From contig DATJPY010000067.1 of NCBI GenBank assembly GCA_035506135.1, forward strand, positions 1 to 64,000: DNA of 64,000 nt, in the 5' to 3' direction. Positions 35,877-46,907 of this stretch are shown one piece after another (position 1 is the first letter of the stretch; every line of letters starts with the position of its first letter). The position numbers and the translations under genes were made by a program. Under the pieces are notes generated by a model that had not been told where the DNA came from, made no database searches, and was given only the letters and a program-made list of their open reading frames with translations. The DNA comes from DATJPY01 sp035506135. Lineage in GTDB: Bacteria; Myxococcota_A; UBA9160; PR03.

Positions 35877-35885
35877 ATGACATAG
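35877..35885 (+). other. Two-codon ORF (ATG ACA TAG) behind a strong ribosome binding site
   Basis: AAGGAG, five bases, then ATG-ACA-TAG lies within the sigma-54 leader, about 27 nucleotides from the predicted start. It could be a regulatory mini-ORF that holds ribosomes, or the remnant of a lost gene start. Confidence 0.35.
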
Positions 35886-36022
35886 GACCGATCCTCCGCC
35901 CTTCCCCGGGGCGCGACATCCCGGTGCTGGGGCCGGGTTTCGGGGCGCGGCCCAGCAGGCACTCCCTCTCCCCGCGCCTCCCTTCTTCTGCCCGATCCGC
36001 ATCCGTCCAAGGAGCTCTTCCC

Positions 36023-37408
36023 ATGGCGCTTCCGGTTCCGATCCGGCGTATGACCTCGCTCGATGCCGCGTTCCTCTACCTCGAGCGACGCCACGCCCCG
36101 CTCCACGTCGGCTGCGTGATCCGGCTCGACCGGCCCCTCTCGCTCGACGGCCTGCTGCGGCATCTCGGATCGCGGCTGCCGCAGCTCGCGCGCCTCCAGC
36201 AGCGCGCCGTCCCAGCGCCGCTCTCGCTGGCGCACCCGACGTGGGAGGACGCGCCCGACTTCGACGTCTCCGACCACGTCGAGCGCTGGACCGTGTGCCG
36301 CCCGGGTGGCGAGCGCGAGCTCGGCGAGCTCGTCGCCACGCTGATGGCGCGCCCGCTCGACCTCGCGCGGCCGATGTGGGAGGCGCACCTCCTCGACGAG
36401 CTGAGGGACGGCTCGTCGGCGCTGCTGATCAAGGTCCACCACTGCGTGATCGACGGCGTGTCGGGCGCGGCGCTGCTGGACGGGCTGCTCGAGGCGACGC
36501 CGCGCTCCACCCCACGGCACGCGGCGCCGCCGCTGCCCCGCAAGGAGCCGGGCATTCCGTCCCGCGCCGCGTCCGCCGCCGCGTCCGCGCTGGTCGATCC
36601 CGCGCGCCTCGCGGCGCGCGCGCTCGGCGTCCTTCGCGAGCCCGCCGCGATGCGCCGATCCCGCGACGCGCTCCGCGATGCGGCCTCGCTCGCGCTCTCG
36701 ACCGCGCTCGGCAGCGAGGCGCGCCTGCCGTGGAACGCGCCGGTCGGGCGCCGGCGGCGCCTCGCCTTCCTGCGCTTCTCGCTCGCCGACGCGCGCTGGA
36801 TCCGGTCCGCCTACGGCGGAACCATCAACGACGTCGTGCTCACCGCGCTCGCCGGCGGCCTGCGGCGATACCTGCAGGCGACCGGCGCGCCGCTCCGCGA
36901 TGCGGCGCTTCACGCGCTCGTCCCGGTGAGCATTCGCGAGCCCGGCGCCGAGGGCACGCTCGGCAATCGGCTCTCGGCCGTGCGCGTACCGCTCGCGGTC
37001 ACGCCGGAGAGCGAGCTCGACCGCCTGGCGGCGACGTGCGCGGCGATGGAGGCGCTGAAGGCGCGCCGCGCGTTCGACGGGATCGCGCTCCTCGTCGGCG
37101 CGATCGAACTCCTGCCGGCGCCGCTGCTCGCGCTCGGCGCGAGCAGCGCGCCGCTCGCCATGGTGGCGCACCTCGTCGCGACCAACGTGCCCGGCCCGCG
37201 CGAGCGGCGCTACCTGGCCGGGCGCGCGGTGAAGGCGATCCACGCGATCGCGCCGATCACCGATGGCATGGGGCTCTCCGTCGCCGTGTTCTCCTACGCG
37301 GGCTGGCTGCACTTCAGCCTGCACGCGGATGCCGATCTGCTCCCGGATCTCGACAAGCTCGGCGCCGGCGTCGAAGAGACGCTCGCGGCGCTGCGCGCCG
37401 GCCCCTGA
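36023..37408 (+). CDS. Wax ester synthase / diacylglycerol acyltransferase (WS/DGAT)
   Basis: This is a 461-residue bifunctional acyltransferase that makes triacylglycerol or wax esters from acyl-CoA at the membrane. The condensation-domain catalytic motif HHxxxDG is read as KVHHCVIDGVSG (His139, His140, Asp144). N-terminal SLDAAFLYLERRHAPLHVG, central INDVVLTALAGGLRRYL and the late NVPGPRERRYLAG are family hallmarks. Length is typical. AAGGAG lies upstream of the ATG. It is the first gene after the sigma-54 promoter and precedes a two-component pair, so neutral-lipid storage may be under their control. Confidence 0.94.
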   Translation: MALPVPIRRMTSLDAAFLYLERRHAPLHVGCVIRLDRPLSLDGLLRHLGSRLPQLARLQQRAVPAPLSLAHPTWEDAPDFDVSDHVERWTVCRPGGERELGELVATLMARPLDLARPMWEAHLLDELRDGSSALLIKVHHCVIDGVSGAALLDGLLEATPRSTPRHAAPPLPRKEPGIPSRAASAAASALVDPARLAARALGVLREPAAMRRSRDALRDAASLALSTALGSEARLPWNAPVGRRRRLAFLRFSLADARWIRSAYGGTINDVVLTALAGGLRRYLQATGAPLRDAALHALVPVSIREPGAEGTLGNRLSAVRVPLAVTPESELDRLAATCAAMEALKARRAFDGIALLVGAIELLPAPLLALGASSAPLAMVAHLVATNVPGPRERRYLAGRAVKAIHAIAPITDGMGLSVAVFSYAGWLHFSLHADADLLPDLDKLGAGVEETLAALRAGP

Positions 37409-37444
37409 TCGCGGCGGAGGCGAGCCCTGGCCCAGCGCTCGGCC

Positions 37445-38959
<1,515 letters not shown>

Positions 38960-38968
38960 GCCTTCGCC

Positions 38969-40393
<1,425 letters not shown>

Positions 40394-40418
40394 GCGCGGC
40401 GCCGTCCCGCCGTAGATT

Positions 40419-40433
40419 CTGACGCCCCGTCAG
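40419..40433. promoter_or_regulatory. Inverted repeat CTGACG-N3-CGTCAG before the SDR gene
   Basis: This is a perfect 6-bp-arm dyad 36 bases before the SDR ATG. It abuts TAGATT (40413-40418), which would serve as a -10 element. A repressor of TetR type often binds such sites over the promoter of lipid or alcohol oxidation genes. No regulator gene lies next to it. Confidence 0.4.
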
Positions 40434-40468
40434 CTCCGTGCCCCGGAGCCGGGCGAGAGGAGCCGAGC

Positions 40469-41233
40469 ATGGCGTTCCGCGGCCGGGTCGCATTCGTCAC
40501 GGGCGCCGCGAGCGGGATGGGGCGGCGCGCCGTGCAGCGCCTGGCCCAGGCAGGCGCGGCGGTAGCGGCCTTCGACGTGAACGAGGCCGGACTCGAGGAG
40601 ACCGCGCGCGGGCTCGCAGGCGTCCGCACCGGCGTGCTCGACGTCACCGACCGCAAGGCGGTGGAGGCCGCCGTGCTGCGGGTCGAGGCGGAGCTCGGCC
40701 CGATCGACCGCGTGATGAGCGCGGCCGGCGTGATGCCGACCTGTCCGCTCCTCGAGGAGGACGTCGACCGCATCCACCGCGTCATGGCGATCAACTACAG
40801 CGGCTCGGTCAACGTCGCGATGGCGATCGTGCCGCGCATGGTCGAGCGCCGCAGCGGCGACTTCGTCCAGTTCGCGTCGGCGGCCGGGCTGATCCCGAAC
40901 CTGCACTACGCCGCGTACAACGCCTCGAAGTTCGCGATCGCGGCGTTCACCGAGGTGCTCTGGCAGGAGACGCGCGGCAAGGGTCTTCGCGTCGCGTGCG
41001 TGTGTCCCGGGCCCGTCGACACGCCGCTGCTCGACCAGGCGAATCCGCGGACCCGGATCGTGCGCGCCGGAACGCGCATCCCGCCCGAGCGCGTGCTCGA
41101 CGACATCGAGCGCTGCCTCGAGCGCGGCCGCTTCTACGTCTTCGCCAACTGGCAGTCCGCGCTGGGGTGGCGCATCCGCCGCTTCGCGCCCGGCCTGATG
41201 TGGTGGATCAATCACCGCATCGAGGGGGAGTAG
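40469..41233 (+). CDS. Short-chain dehydrogenase/reductase
   Basis: This is a 254-residue classical SDR. It has the cofactor motif TGAASGMG, acidic Asp after beta-2 (AFDVNEAG) that favours NAD, SAAG in place of NNAG, the catalytic Ser in FVQFASAAG and YNASK (Tyr-x3-Lys). The C-terminus has hydrophobic WWINHR, typical of SDRs acting on lipids. Substrate unknown. A CTGACG inverted repeat and TAGATT hexamer precede it. The 3' end overlaps the convergent hypothetical gene by 22 bases. Confidence 0.92.
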   Translation: MAFRGRVAFVTGAASGMGRRAVQRLAQAGAAVAAFDVNEAGLEETARGLAGVRTGVLDVTDRKAVEAAVLRVEAELGPIDRVMSAAGVMPTCPLLEEDVDRIHRVMAINYSGSVNVAMAIVPRMVERRSGDFVQFASAAGLIPNLHYAAYNASKFAIAAFTEVLWQETRGKGLRVACVCPGPVDTPLLDQANPRTRIVRAGTRIPPERVLDDIERCLERGRFYVFANWQSALGWRIRRFAPGLMWWINHRIEGE

Positions 41234-42135
41234 GCGGACTCGCCCGGTGGGCCGTCCAGGCCTGCCCGGCCCGCGTCGATCGCGCCGGCGAGGAAGCCGG
41301 CGATGGCGTCCGCGCGCGGGGAGCCGCCGCGGAGCGCGGCGAGCTCGTCGAGCGGCAGCGCCGCCATGCGCAACGCGCCCCCGCGCTCGACCCAGCGGCC
41401 GTGCGCGAGCGCGGGCCAGCGCGGGGGCGCCGCGGGCTCGCGCTGCGCCCAGGGCGAGACGTACCAGTAGCCCGCGGCGGCGGTCGGGTCGGGCGGCGCG
41501 AGGCCGACGCCGATCGTCTTCACCGCCGACCCCGCGCGCTCCTCGATCGCCGCGAGCGTCGCCATGTCGAAGTGATGCGGCCAGACGCGCACCGGTCCGG
41601 CGCCGAGCTGCGCGGCCGCGTCGGCGAGCACGGCGCTGGCTCCCGCGAGCATCTGCGCGAGCGCATCGAACGCGGAGGGATCGACGGAGAAGGGGGCGCC
41701 GCCCGCGACGGCGTGCGGCGGAAGATCTGGAGCCGGCACCGCCGCCTGCCGGGGCGGCTCGCCGGCGGCGCGTTGCGCGGCGTCGCGCACCCACGCCATC
41801 GCCGGGTCGAGCTTCACGCCGTCGAGCGCGCGGCGCGCGAGCGCGGTGCCGCGCTCGTCGACCAGCGATAGCTCGAGGTCGCGCGCGCGCAGCGCGGCGC
41901 GGAATCTGCGGGCCGCGGGGATCCAGGCTCCCACCAGGCCCTCGCCCTCCCAACCGAAGCTCGAGTGCGAGTCGTCGGCCTGGACCGCGCCCCACGCCTT
42001 GCCGACCTCGCTCGCGACCTGCGCGGCGTAGTGGAGCTGGCGCCATGCGTCGAGCCGTGCCGGCGTGGGGTCGAGGGGGCCGCCGGCCAGGGCCGACGCG
42101 GCGCGCGCGATCCGATCGCGGTCGATCGGGGTCAT
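41212..42135 (-). CDS. Conserved hypothetical protein (DDSHS...GW / WPHHFD motifs)
   Basis: This is a 307-residue soluble protein with no enzyme name that I recognise. Fixed motifs look family-like: VQADDSHSSFGWEGEGLVG near residue 50, VRVWPHHFDMATL near 200, and GYWYVSPWAQRE near 237. The Asp/His-rich motifs may bind a metal. It is coupled to the upstream phosphotransferase gene by ATGA and overlaps the end of the SDR gene. It was read as a real gene because composition and codon use are even, and it fills an otherwise empty stretch. Confidence 0.72.
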   Translation of the reverse strand: MTPIDRDRIARAASALAGGPLDPTPARLDAWRQLHYAAQVASEVGKAWGAVQADDSHSSFGWEGEGLVGAWIPAARRFRAALRARDLELSLVDERGTALARRALDGVKLDPAMAWVRDAAQRAAGEPPRQAAVPAPDLPPHAVAGGAPFSVDPSAFDALAQMLAGASAVLADAAAQLGAGPVRVWPHHFDMATLAAIEERAGSAVKTIGVGLAPPDPTAAAGYWYVSPWAQREPAAPPRWPALAHGRWVERGGALRMAALPLDELAALRGGSPRADAIAGFLAGAIDAGRAGLDGPPGESAYSPSMR

Positions 42136-43196
42136 CCGGATCCTCCCTTCTGCGCGGCTGCACGCCCAGCGCCCGGCTTCGCCCCAGGCGGGATCGCGAC
42201 CGCGACGCCGGCGATCTGGCGCAGGCGCGCCGCGATGCGCCGCACCGTGCGGTCTCCTGCGAACGCCGTCGCCTTCGAGGGCCGCGGGATCTCTCCGGCG
42301 TCGGCGCGCCGGTGCTCGCCCGCCTCGACCAGGAAGAGCACGCAGCGCAGCGCCTCGAAGTGGCGGAGCGCGCGCGGGTCGAGCGCGCGTCGCCGCCGGT
42401 AGGCGCGCAGGTAGAGCGCGACGAGCACGCGGCGCGCGGCGTCGGCGAGCGGCGCGGAGCCGGGGGGCAGCCGGATCTCGCCCTGGGTCATGAGCGCGAT
42501 CGAGGCGCCGACGTCGTACTCCGGCGGCGCCTCCCGCACGCGCGTCCAGTCGATCACCCCCGAGACGGCGCGCCCGTCGATCATCACGTTGAGAGGATGG
42601 AAGTCGCCGTGACATATCACGGACGTCGAAGTGGGTGGCCCGGCCCGCAGCCAGTCGAGGGCGGGGCGCAGGCCGTCGAGCGCGAGGCGCTCGACCTCGC
42701 CGGTCGCGAAGTCGAGGTCGCGGCCGGCGGCGAGCCGATCGGCCGGCACGCCGGCCGCCGCGAGGTCGCGCAGCACGGCGACCGCATCCAGCGAATGGAG
42801 CTGTGCCTGGGCGTCGGCGAGGAGCGCCGGAATGCGCGGAAGCACCGTCGAGGCGAGCGCCCGCAGGGCGTTCCGCCCCGCGACGCGCTCGAGGATCAGG
42901 AACGCGCCCGGGAGCCCGCTCGACTCGTCCCCGACGGCGAGCGCACGCGGCGTGGGGAACCCGCGCGCCGCAACCGCCTCGTGGACGGCGCCCTCGAAGC
43001 GCGCCTGCGCAGCGCCCTGCTCGGCGCGGTAGAGGCGGAGCACCAGCGGCGCATCGAACGGGGGCTTCGCCTCTGTGAGCCGGAACGCGAAGATCGCGGT
43101 GTCGAAGCCGCCGTGGATGCGCACCGGCGCCTCGGCGAACGCGAGCGCCGGCGCGGCGAGCTCGCGCCGCAGCCACGCGAGCAGCCGCTGCGCCAT
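42132..43196 (-). CDS. APH-family phosphotransferase
   Basis: This is a 354-residue kinase-like protein of the aminoglycoside phosphotransferase fold. It has the Brenner motif ICHGDFHPLNVMIDG (catalytic Asp) and GVIDWTRV (metal-binding Asp). The ligand is more likely a metabolite such as homoserine, choline or an acyl-chain carrier than an antibiotic; this is undecided. The ATG is at 43196 and the end overlaps the hypothetical gene. It lies 30 bases after the SnoaL-like gene, so probably one operon. Confidence 0.85.
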   Translation of the reverse strand: MAQRLLAWLRRELAAPALAFAEAPVRIHGGFDTAIFAFRLTEAKPPFDAPLVLRLYRAEQGAAQARFEGAVHEAVAARGFPTPRALAVGDESSGLPGAFLILERVAGRNALRALASTVLPRIPALLADAQAQLHSLDAVAVLRDLAAAGVPADRLAAGRDLDFATGEVERLALDGLRPALDWLRAGPPTSTSVICHGDFHPLNVMIDGRAVSGVIDWTRVREAPPEYDVGASIALMTQGEIRLPPGSAPLADAARRVLVALYLRAYRRRRALDPRALRHFEALRCVLFLVEAGEHRRADAGEIPRPSKATAFAGDRTVRRIAARLRQIAGVAVAIPPGAKPGAGRAAAQKGGSG

Positions 43197-43226
43197 CGCC
43201 GCGTCGGCACCCGGGTCGCCCAGGGG

Positions 43227-43682
43227 CTAGCTCGCGCCTCCCGCGGGAGGCGCGAACGCTCCCGGGTTGTAGTAGAAGCGCTCGGCCGCGATCTTGCCGC
43301 CCTTCAGCTCGTGGATGGCGATCTCGCTCAGCTTCACCGTCCGTCCATCGCGCAGGTGCACCACGGCGTCCCACTCGATGCAGATCTTGTTCTTCCCGGT
43401 CCAGACGTTGCGCGCCTTCCAGGTGGTGCCGGACTGCATCTGCTCCCACTGCTCGAGCTTGGCCTCGAGTCCCGCCATGCCGGTCACCGTGTTGCCGCTG
43501 GCCTCGATCGACGTGCAGTTCTCGGCATAGAGCTCACGCAGGGCTGCGTGCGGCTGGTTGGTGAGCTTCACGATCCGGCGCGCGAACGCATCGAGCGAGC
43601 TGCCGGGCTTCTTGGCGCTCCGCCTGGCCGCGGCCTTGCGGGCCGGCTTGCGCCGGGTCTTCTTCTTGCCCTTCGTAGCCAT
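43227..43682 (-). CDS. SnoaL-like NTF2-fold protein with basic N-terminal tail
   Basis: This is a 151-residue protein. The first 26 residues are almost all Lys/Arg/Ala (KKKTRRKPARKAAARRSAKK), like histone H1-type tails. The rest is an NTF2-like fold (FARRIVKLTNQPHAALRELYAENC, CIEWDAVVHLRDGRTVKLSEIAIHELKGGKI). NTF2-like enzymes handle polyketides, steroids or small acids. The tail may bind nucleic acid or polyanions, which is inference. The ribosome binding site AAGGAGGG is strong. Confidence 0.8.
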   Translation of the reverse strand: MATKGKKKTRRKPARKAAARRSAKKPGSSLDAFARRIVKLTNQPHAALRELYAENCTSIEASGNTVTGMAGLEAKLEQWEQMQSGTTWKARNVWTGKNKICIEWDAVVHLRDGRTVKLSEIAIHELKGGKIAAERFYYNPGAFAPPAGGAS

Positions 43683-43708
43683 GTGTCCCTCCTTGGCGAT
43701 GGCGCGGG

Positions 43709-44767
43709 TCAGCCGCGCATCAGTCCGCGACCGGTGATGAGCGGCAGGTCGAGCGCCGAGAGCAGTCCCGGCCGCGCCTCGCAGACGGCCGGGATCGCGT
43801 TCACCAGGCGCGTCGCCGTGAGCAGCACGCCGCCGACCGCGTGATCGCCGCGCTCGTCCCAGAACTCGAACTCGCATCTCATCCCCGGCGTCCCCGCGAT
43901 CAGCACCCGATAGCTTCCCTTGCCGCTCGGCCACTCCGGCGCGAGGTCGTCGTCGAGGCGGGTCACGTGCTCGACCACGAGCGCGGGCCGGCCGCGCACG
44001 ATGCCCTGCAGCTCGAAGCGCAGCGCCGCCATCGTGCCGACCTCGACCCGATGCGCGCCGATCTGGATCGGGCGCGTCGCAGGGCGCCGCTCGTGCAGCT
44101 CGCGCAGCGACTCGATCTGGACGCCGAGGCCCTCGGCCAGGAGCCGCACCGTCCCGCCCCAGCCGAAGCCGAGGACGCCGGGCTGGAGCAGCATGGGCAC
44201 GTGATCGAGCGGCTTGCCGAAGCCCATGATGTCGAACAGCACTGCCGGCTGGTCGTAGGTGGCGTAGTTGATGATCTCCTGCACGCGCACCTCGTCCCAG
44301 CGCTGGCACAGGCCCGTGAGCACCAGCGGGAGCACGTCGTTCGCGAAGCCGGGATCGATCCCCGAGGTGAAGAAGGAGCTGCCGCCCTTGCGGCACGCCT
44401 CCTCGAGCTGCTCGGTGAACTGCGGCAGCAGCGTCGCCGGGTGCACCAGGCCGACGACGGAGCTCGACACCACGTTCTTGCCCGACGCGAGGATGCGCGC
44501 CATGTCGGCGACGGCCTCGAACGGGCGGCGGTCCGCGGTCGCGGTGTAGCAGACGCAGTCGGCGTCGAGCGCGAGGATCGCATCGGCGTCGTGGGTCGCC
44601 GCGACACCGACCGGCGCGGTGCCGGCGAGCTCGCCGGCATCGCGCCCGGCCTTCTCCGGCCCGTGCACGAAGACGCCCGCGAGCTCGAGCTCCGGATGGT
44701 CGAGGATGGCGCTCAGCGCGAAGCGACCCACGTTCCCCGTGCTCCACTGGATCACCCGGTACGCCAT
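43709..44767 (-). CDS. DapB-like NAD(P)-dependent oxidoreductase
   Basis: This is a 352-residue protein with an N-terminal Rossmann fold (YRVIQWSTGNVGRFALSAIL) and VVSSSVVGLVHPATLLP, then a C-terminal domain similar to dihydrodipicolinate reductases. It is of the 2,4-diaminopentanoate/amine dehydrogenase group. Members reduce imines or ketones of amino-type substrates. The ATG has GGGAGGG upstream. It leads the leftward set of SnoaL-like, APH-like and hypothetical genes. Exact role unknown. Confidence 0.85.
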   Translation of the reverse strand: MAYRVIQWSTGNVGRFALSAILDHPELELAGVFVHGPEKAGRDAGELAGTAPVGVAATHDADAILALDADCVCYTATADRRPFEAVADMARILASGKNVVSSSVVGLVHPATLLPQFTEQLEEACRKGGSSFFTSGIDPGFANDVLPLVLTGLCQRWDEVRVQEIINYATYDQPAVLFDIMGFGKPLDHVPMLLQPGVLGFGWGGTVRLLAEGLGVQIESLRELHERRPATRPIQIGAHRVEVGTMAALRFELQGIVRGRPALVVEHVTRLDDDLAPEWPSGKGSYRVLIAGTPGMRCEFEFWDERGDHAVGGVLLTATRLVNAIPAVCEARPGLLSALDLPLITGRGLMRG

Positions 44768-44815
44768 GTCGCCCTCCCGTTGGCCCGCCTTCCGGCGTTG
44801 TGGGATGCTAGCCGC

Positions 44816-45184
44816 ATGGCGGACCTCGAGGCACTGGTGCGCCTGCTCACGCGCGGCGCCGAGGCGGCGCGCGGCGAGGCGAGCCGGATCCTCGACGAGC
44901 TGGTGGCGCGCGGCGACCTGTCGCGCGCGGAGGCCGACCTTGCGCTCGAGCGCGTGCGCGAGGCGGTCGAGGCCAACCGGCGCTGGCTCGACGAGCGGGT
45001 GGTCGCGCCGCTGCGCGACGCGCTGCGCGGTGCCGGCGGTGCGCTGCGGCGGGCGCTCGACGAGGCGCCGCGCGATGGAGGCCCGCGCGAGGACGCGCTG
45101 CTCGCGCGCTTCGCGGCGCTCGAGGAGCGGCTGGCCCGCGTCGAGGCACGCCTCGCGCGAACCGGCGCCCCCGCCGACGGCTGA
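44816..45184 (+). CDS. Small helical coiled-coil protein, phasin-like
   Basis: This is a 122-residue, fully helical protein (LEALVRLLTRGAEAARGEASRILDEL then ARFAALEERLARVEARLA), with a C-terminal heptad repeat. The pattern resembles phasins and related granule- or membrane-surface proteins, but no signature decides. It lies 13 bases before a UbiB-like kinase gene and is probably co-translated. A role as partner of that kinase is possible. Confidence 0.6.
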   Translation: MADLEALVRLLTRGAEAARGEASRILDELVARGDLSRAEADLALERVREAVEANRRWLDERVVAPLRDALRGAGGALRRALDEAPRDGGPREDALLARFAALEERLARVEARLARTGAPADG

Positions 45185-45197
45185 GCGGGAGGCCTGC

Positions 45198-46907
45198 GTG
45201 CGGCTCGACACCCTCGTCAAGCTCCCCCAGACCTACCGGAGCCTGGCTCGCGTGCGCGAGATCCTGGCCGTGGTCGCCAAGTACGGCTTCGGCGACCTGG
45301 TGGCGCGCCTCGATCTCGAGAGCGCGCTCGAGCGCGCCCGCAATCTGCTGCGGTCGCGCCGCAACCGGCGCGACCTGATCCGCTACACCACGGAGGAACG
45401 CATCCGGCTCGCCTTCGAGGAGCTCGGTCCGACGTTCGTGAAGCTCGGCCAGATCCTCGCCACGCGGCCCGACCTGGTTCCGATGACCCTGGTGCAGGAG
45501 CTGCGCAAGCTGCAGGACGCCGTGCCGCCGTTCCCCTCCGAGGAGGCGCGCCGCGAGATCCAGCGCGCGCTCGGCCGCCCGATCGACGAGGTGTTCGCAC
45601 GCTTCGAGGACGCGCCGCTCGCCGCCGCCTCGATCGCGCAGGTGCACCGGGCATGGCTGCCCGGCGGGGAGCCCGTGGTCGTCAAGGTGCGCCGGCCGAA
45701 TCTCGAGAGCACCGTGCGGACCGACGTCGAGATCCTGCGCGCCCTGGCGTCGGTGCTCGAGGAGAACGCGCCGGAGCTGCGACAGGTGCAGCCGGAGGCG
45801 ATCGTGGAGGAGTTCGCGCACGCCATCGGCCGCGAGCTCGATCTGCGCAACGAGGCCTACAACCTGCTGCGCTTCGCCGCCAACTTCGCCGGCGACGCCC
45901 ACGTGCACGTGCCCCGCGTCCATCTCGACCTGTCCAGCGAGACGGTGCTCGTGATGGAGTACGTCGACGGCATCAAGGCCTCGAATCTCGCCGCGCTCGA
46001 TCGCGCCGGCATCGACCGCAAGCGGCTCGCCGCGCTCGGCGTCGAGTTCTGCCTGAAGCAGGTCTTCGAGCACGGCTTCTTCCACGCCGATCCGCACCCG
46101 GGGAATCTCTTCGTGCTGCCCGGTCCCGTGATCGCGCCGATCGACATGGGAATGATGGGCTCGCTCGACGCGGAGACGATCGACGCGCTGCTGGAGCTGC
46201 TGGTCGGCATCCTGATGCGCGACCCCGACAAGATCATCGCGCTGCTCCAGCGCCTGCGGCTGGTGGACGACCGGGTCGACGTGCAGCGGATGCGCCGCGA
46301 CGTACGCGAGCTGGTCGACCGCTACTACGCCGTGCCGATCGCCTCGGTGGACGTGGCGGTGCTGATCGGCCAGCTCTTCGAGGTGCTGCAGCGACACCGG
46401 GTGGTGGTGCCCTCCGAGCTGCTGCTGATCGGGAAGGCGCTGGCGACGATCGAGGGCATGGCGCGCGAGCTCGACCCCGCTCTGGATCCCATCCGGGCGA
46501 TCCGCCCCTACGTGCTGCGCGTCTACCTGCGCCGCCTCGCCGATCCGCGCTTCGTGGCGCGCGACGCCCTCGAGCTGGCGCGCGAGTGGGCCGACGCCGC
46601 GACCTCGCTGCCCGGCGACCTGCGCGCCATCGCCCGGGACCTGCGCCGCGGCGAGCTGCGGCTCGGCATGCGCGCCGAGGGGCTGGAGACCCTGGTGCGC
46701 GAGCAGGCGCGCGGCGCGAACCGGGTGGCGCTCGCGCTCGTGCTGGCGGCGACGCTGGTCGGCTCGGCGATGCTCCTCGGCGGCGCGGTCGGCCCGGTGG
46801 TGCTCGGCCTCCCCCTCGGCACCTGGCTCGGCCTCGGCGGCCTCGGCCTCGCCGGCTCGAGCTGGCTGCTGCTGGCGTTCGGATTCCTGCGCTCGGGACG
46901 CTTCTAG
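45198..46907 (+). CDS. UbiB/ABC1 (ADCK)-family atypical kinase
   Basis: This is a 569-residue protein-kinase-like family member. The N-terminal KxGQ motif (PTFVKLGQILATRPDLVP) blocks ordinary substrate access. An Ala-rich nucleotide loop (PLAAASIAQVHRAWLP), the VVKVRRP lysine, DPHPGNLFVL and metal-binding IDMGMMG follow. Two C-terminal transmembrane helices end RSGRF. Relatives support quinone or isoprenoid lipid handling. The start is GTG at 45198. Its stop shares CTAG with the convergent 7-TM gene. Confidence 0.92.
   Translation: MRLDTLVKLPQTYRSLARVREILAVVAKYGFGDLVARLDLESALERARNLLRSRRNRRDLIRYTTEERIRLAFEELGPTFVKLGQILATRPDLVPMTLVQELRKLQDAVPPFPSEEARREIQRALGRPIDEVFARFEDAPLAAASIAQVHRAWLPGGEPVVVKVRRPNLESTVRTDVEILRALASVLEENAPELRQVQPEAIVEEFAHAIGRELDLRNEAYNLLRFAANFAGDAHVHVPRVHLDLSSETVLVMEYVDGIKASNLAALDRAGIDRKRLAALGVEFCLKQVFEHGFFHADPHPGNLFVLPGPVIAPIDMGMMGSLDAETIDALLELLVGILMRDPDKIIALLQRLRLVDDRVDVQRMRRDVRELVDRYYAVPIASVDVAVLIGQLFEVLQRHRVVVPSELLLIGKALATIEGMARELDPALDPIRAIRPYVLRVYLRRLADPRFVARDALELAREWADAATSLPGDLRAIARDLRRGELRLGMRAEGLETLVREQARGANRVALALVLAATLVGSAMLLGGAVGPVVLGLPLGTWLGLGGLGLAGSSWLLLAFGFLRSGRF

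Larger units (their letters stand above)
35684..36022. other. 339-bp divergent intergenic region with sigma-54 promoter and leader
   Basis: No protein gene is evident beyond a two-codon ORF. Left to right it holds a 7-bp inverted repeat near the aminotransferase start, an inverted repeat at 35757-35773, a sigma-54 -24/-12 element at 35824-35838, a strong ribosome binding site with a two-codon ORF, and a GC hairpin (about 35931-35959). A pyrimidine-rich stretch and AAGGAG before the wax ester synthase ATG follow. The leader would be about 173 nucleotides. Confidence 0.7.
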
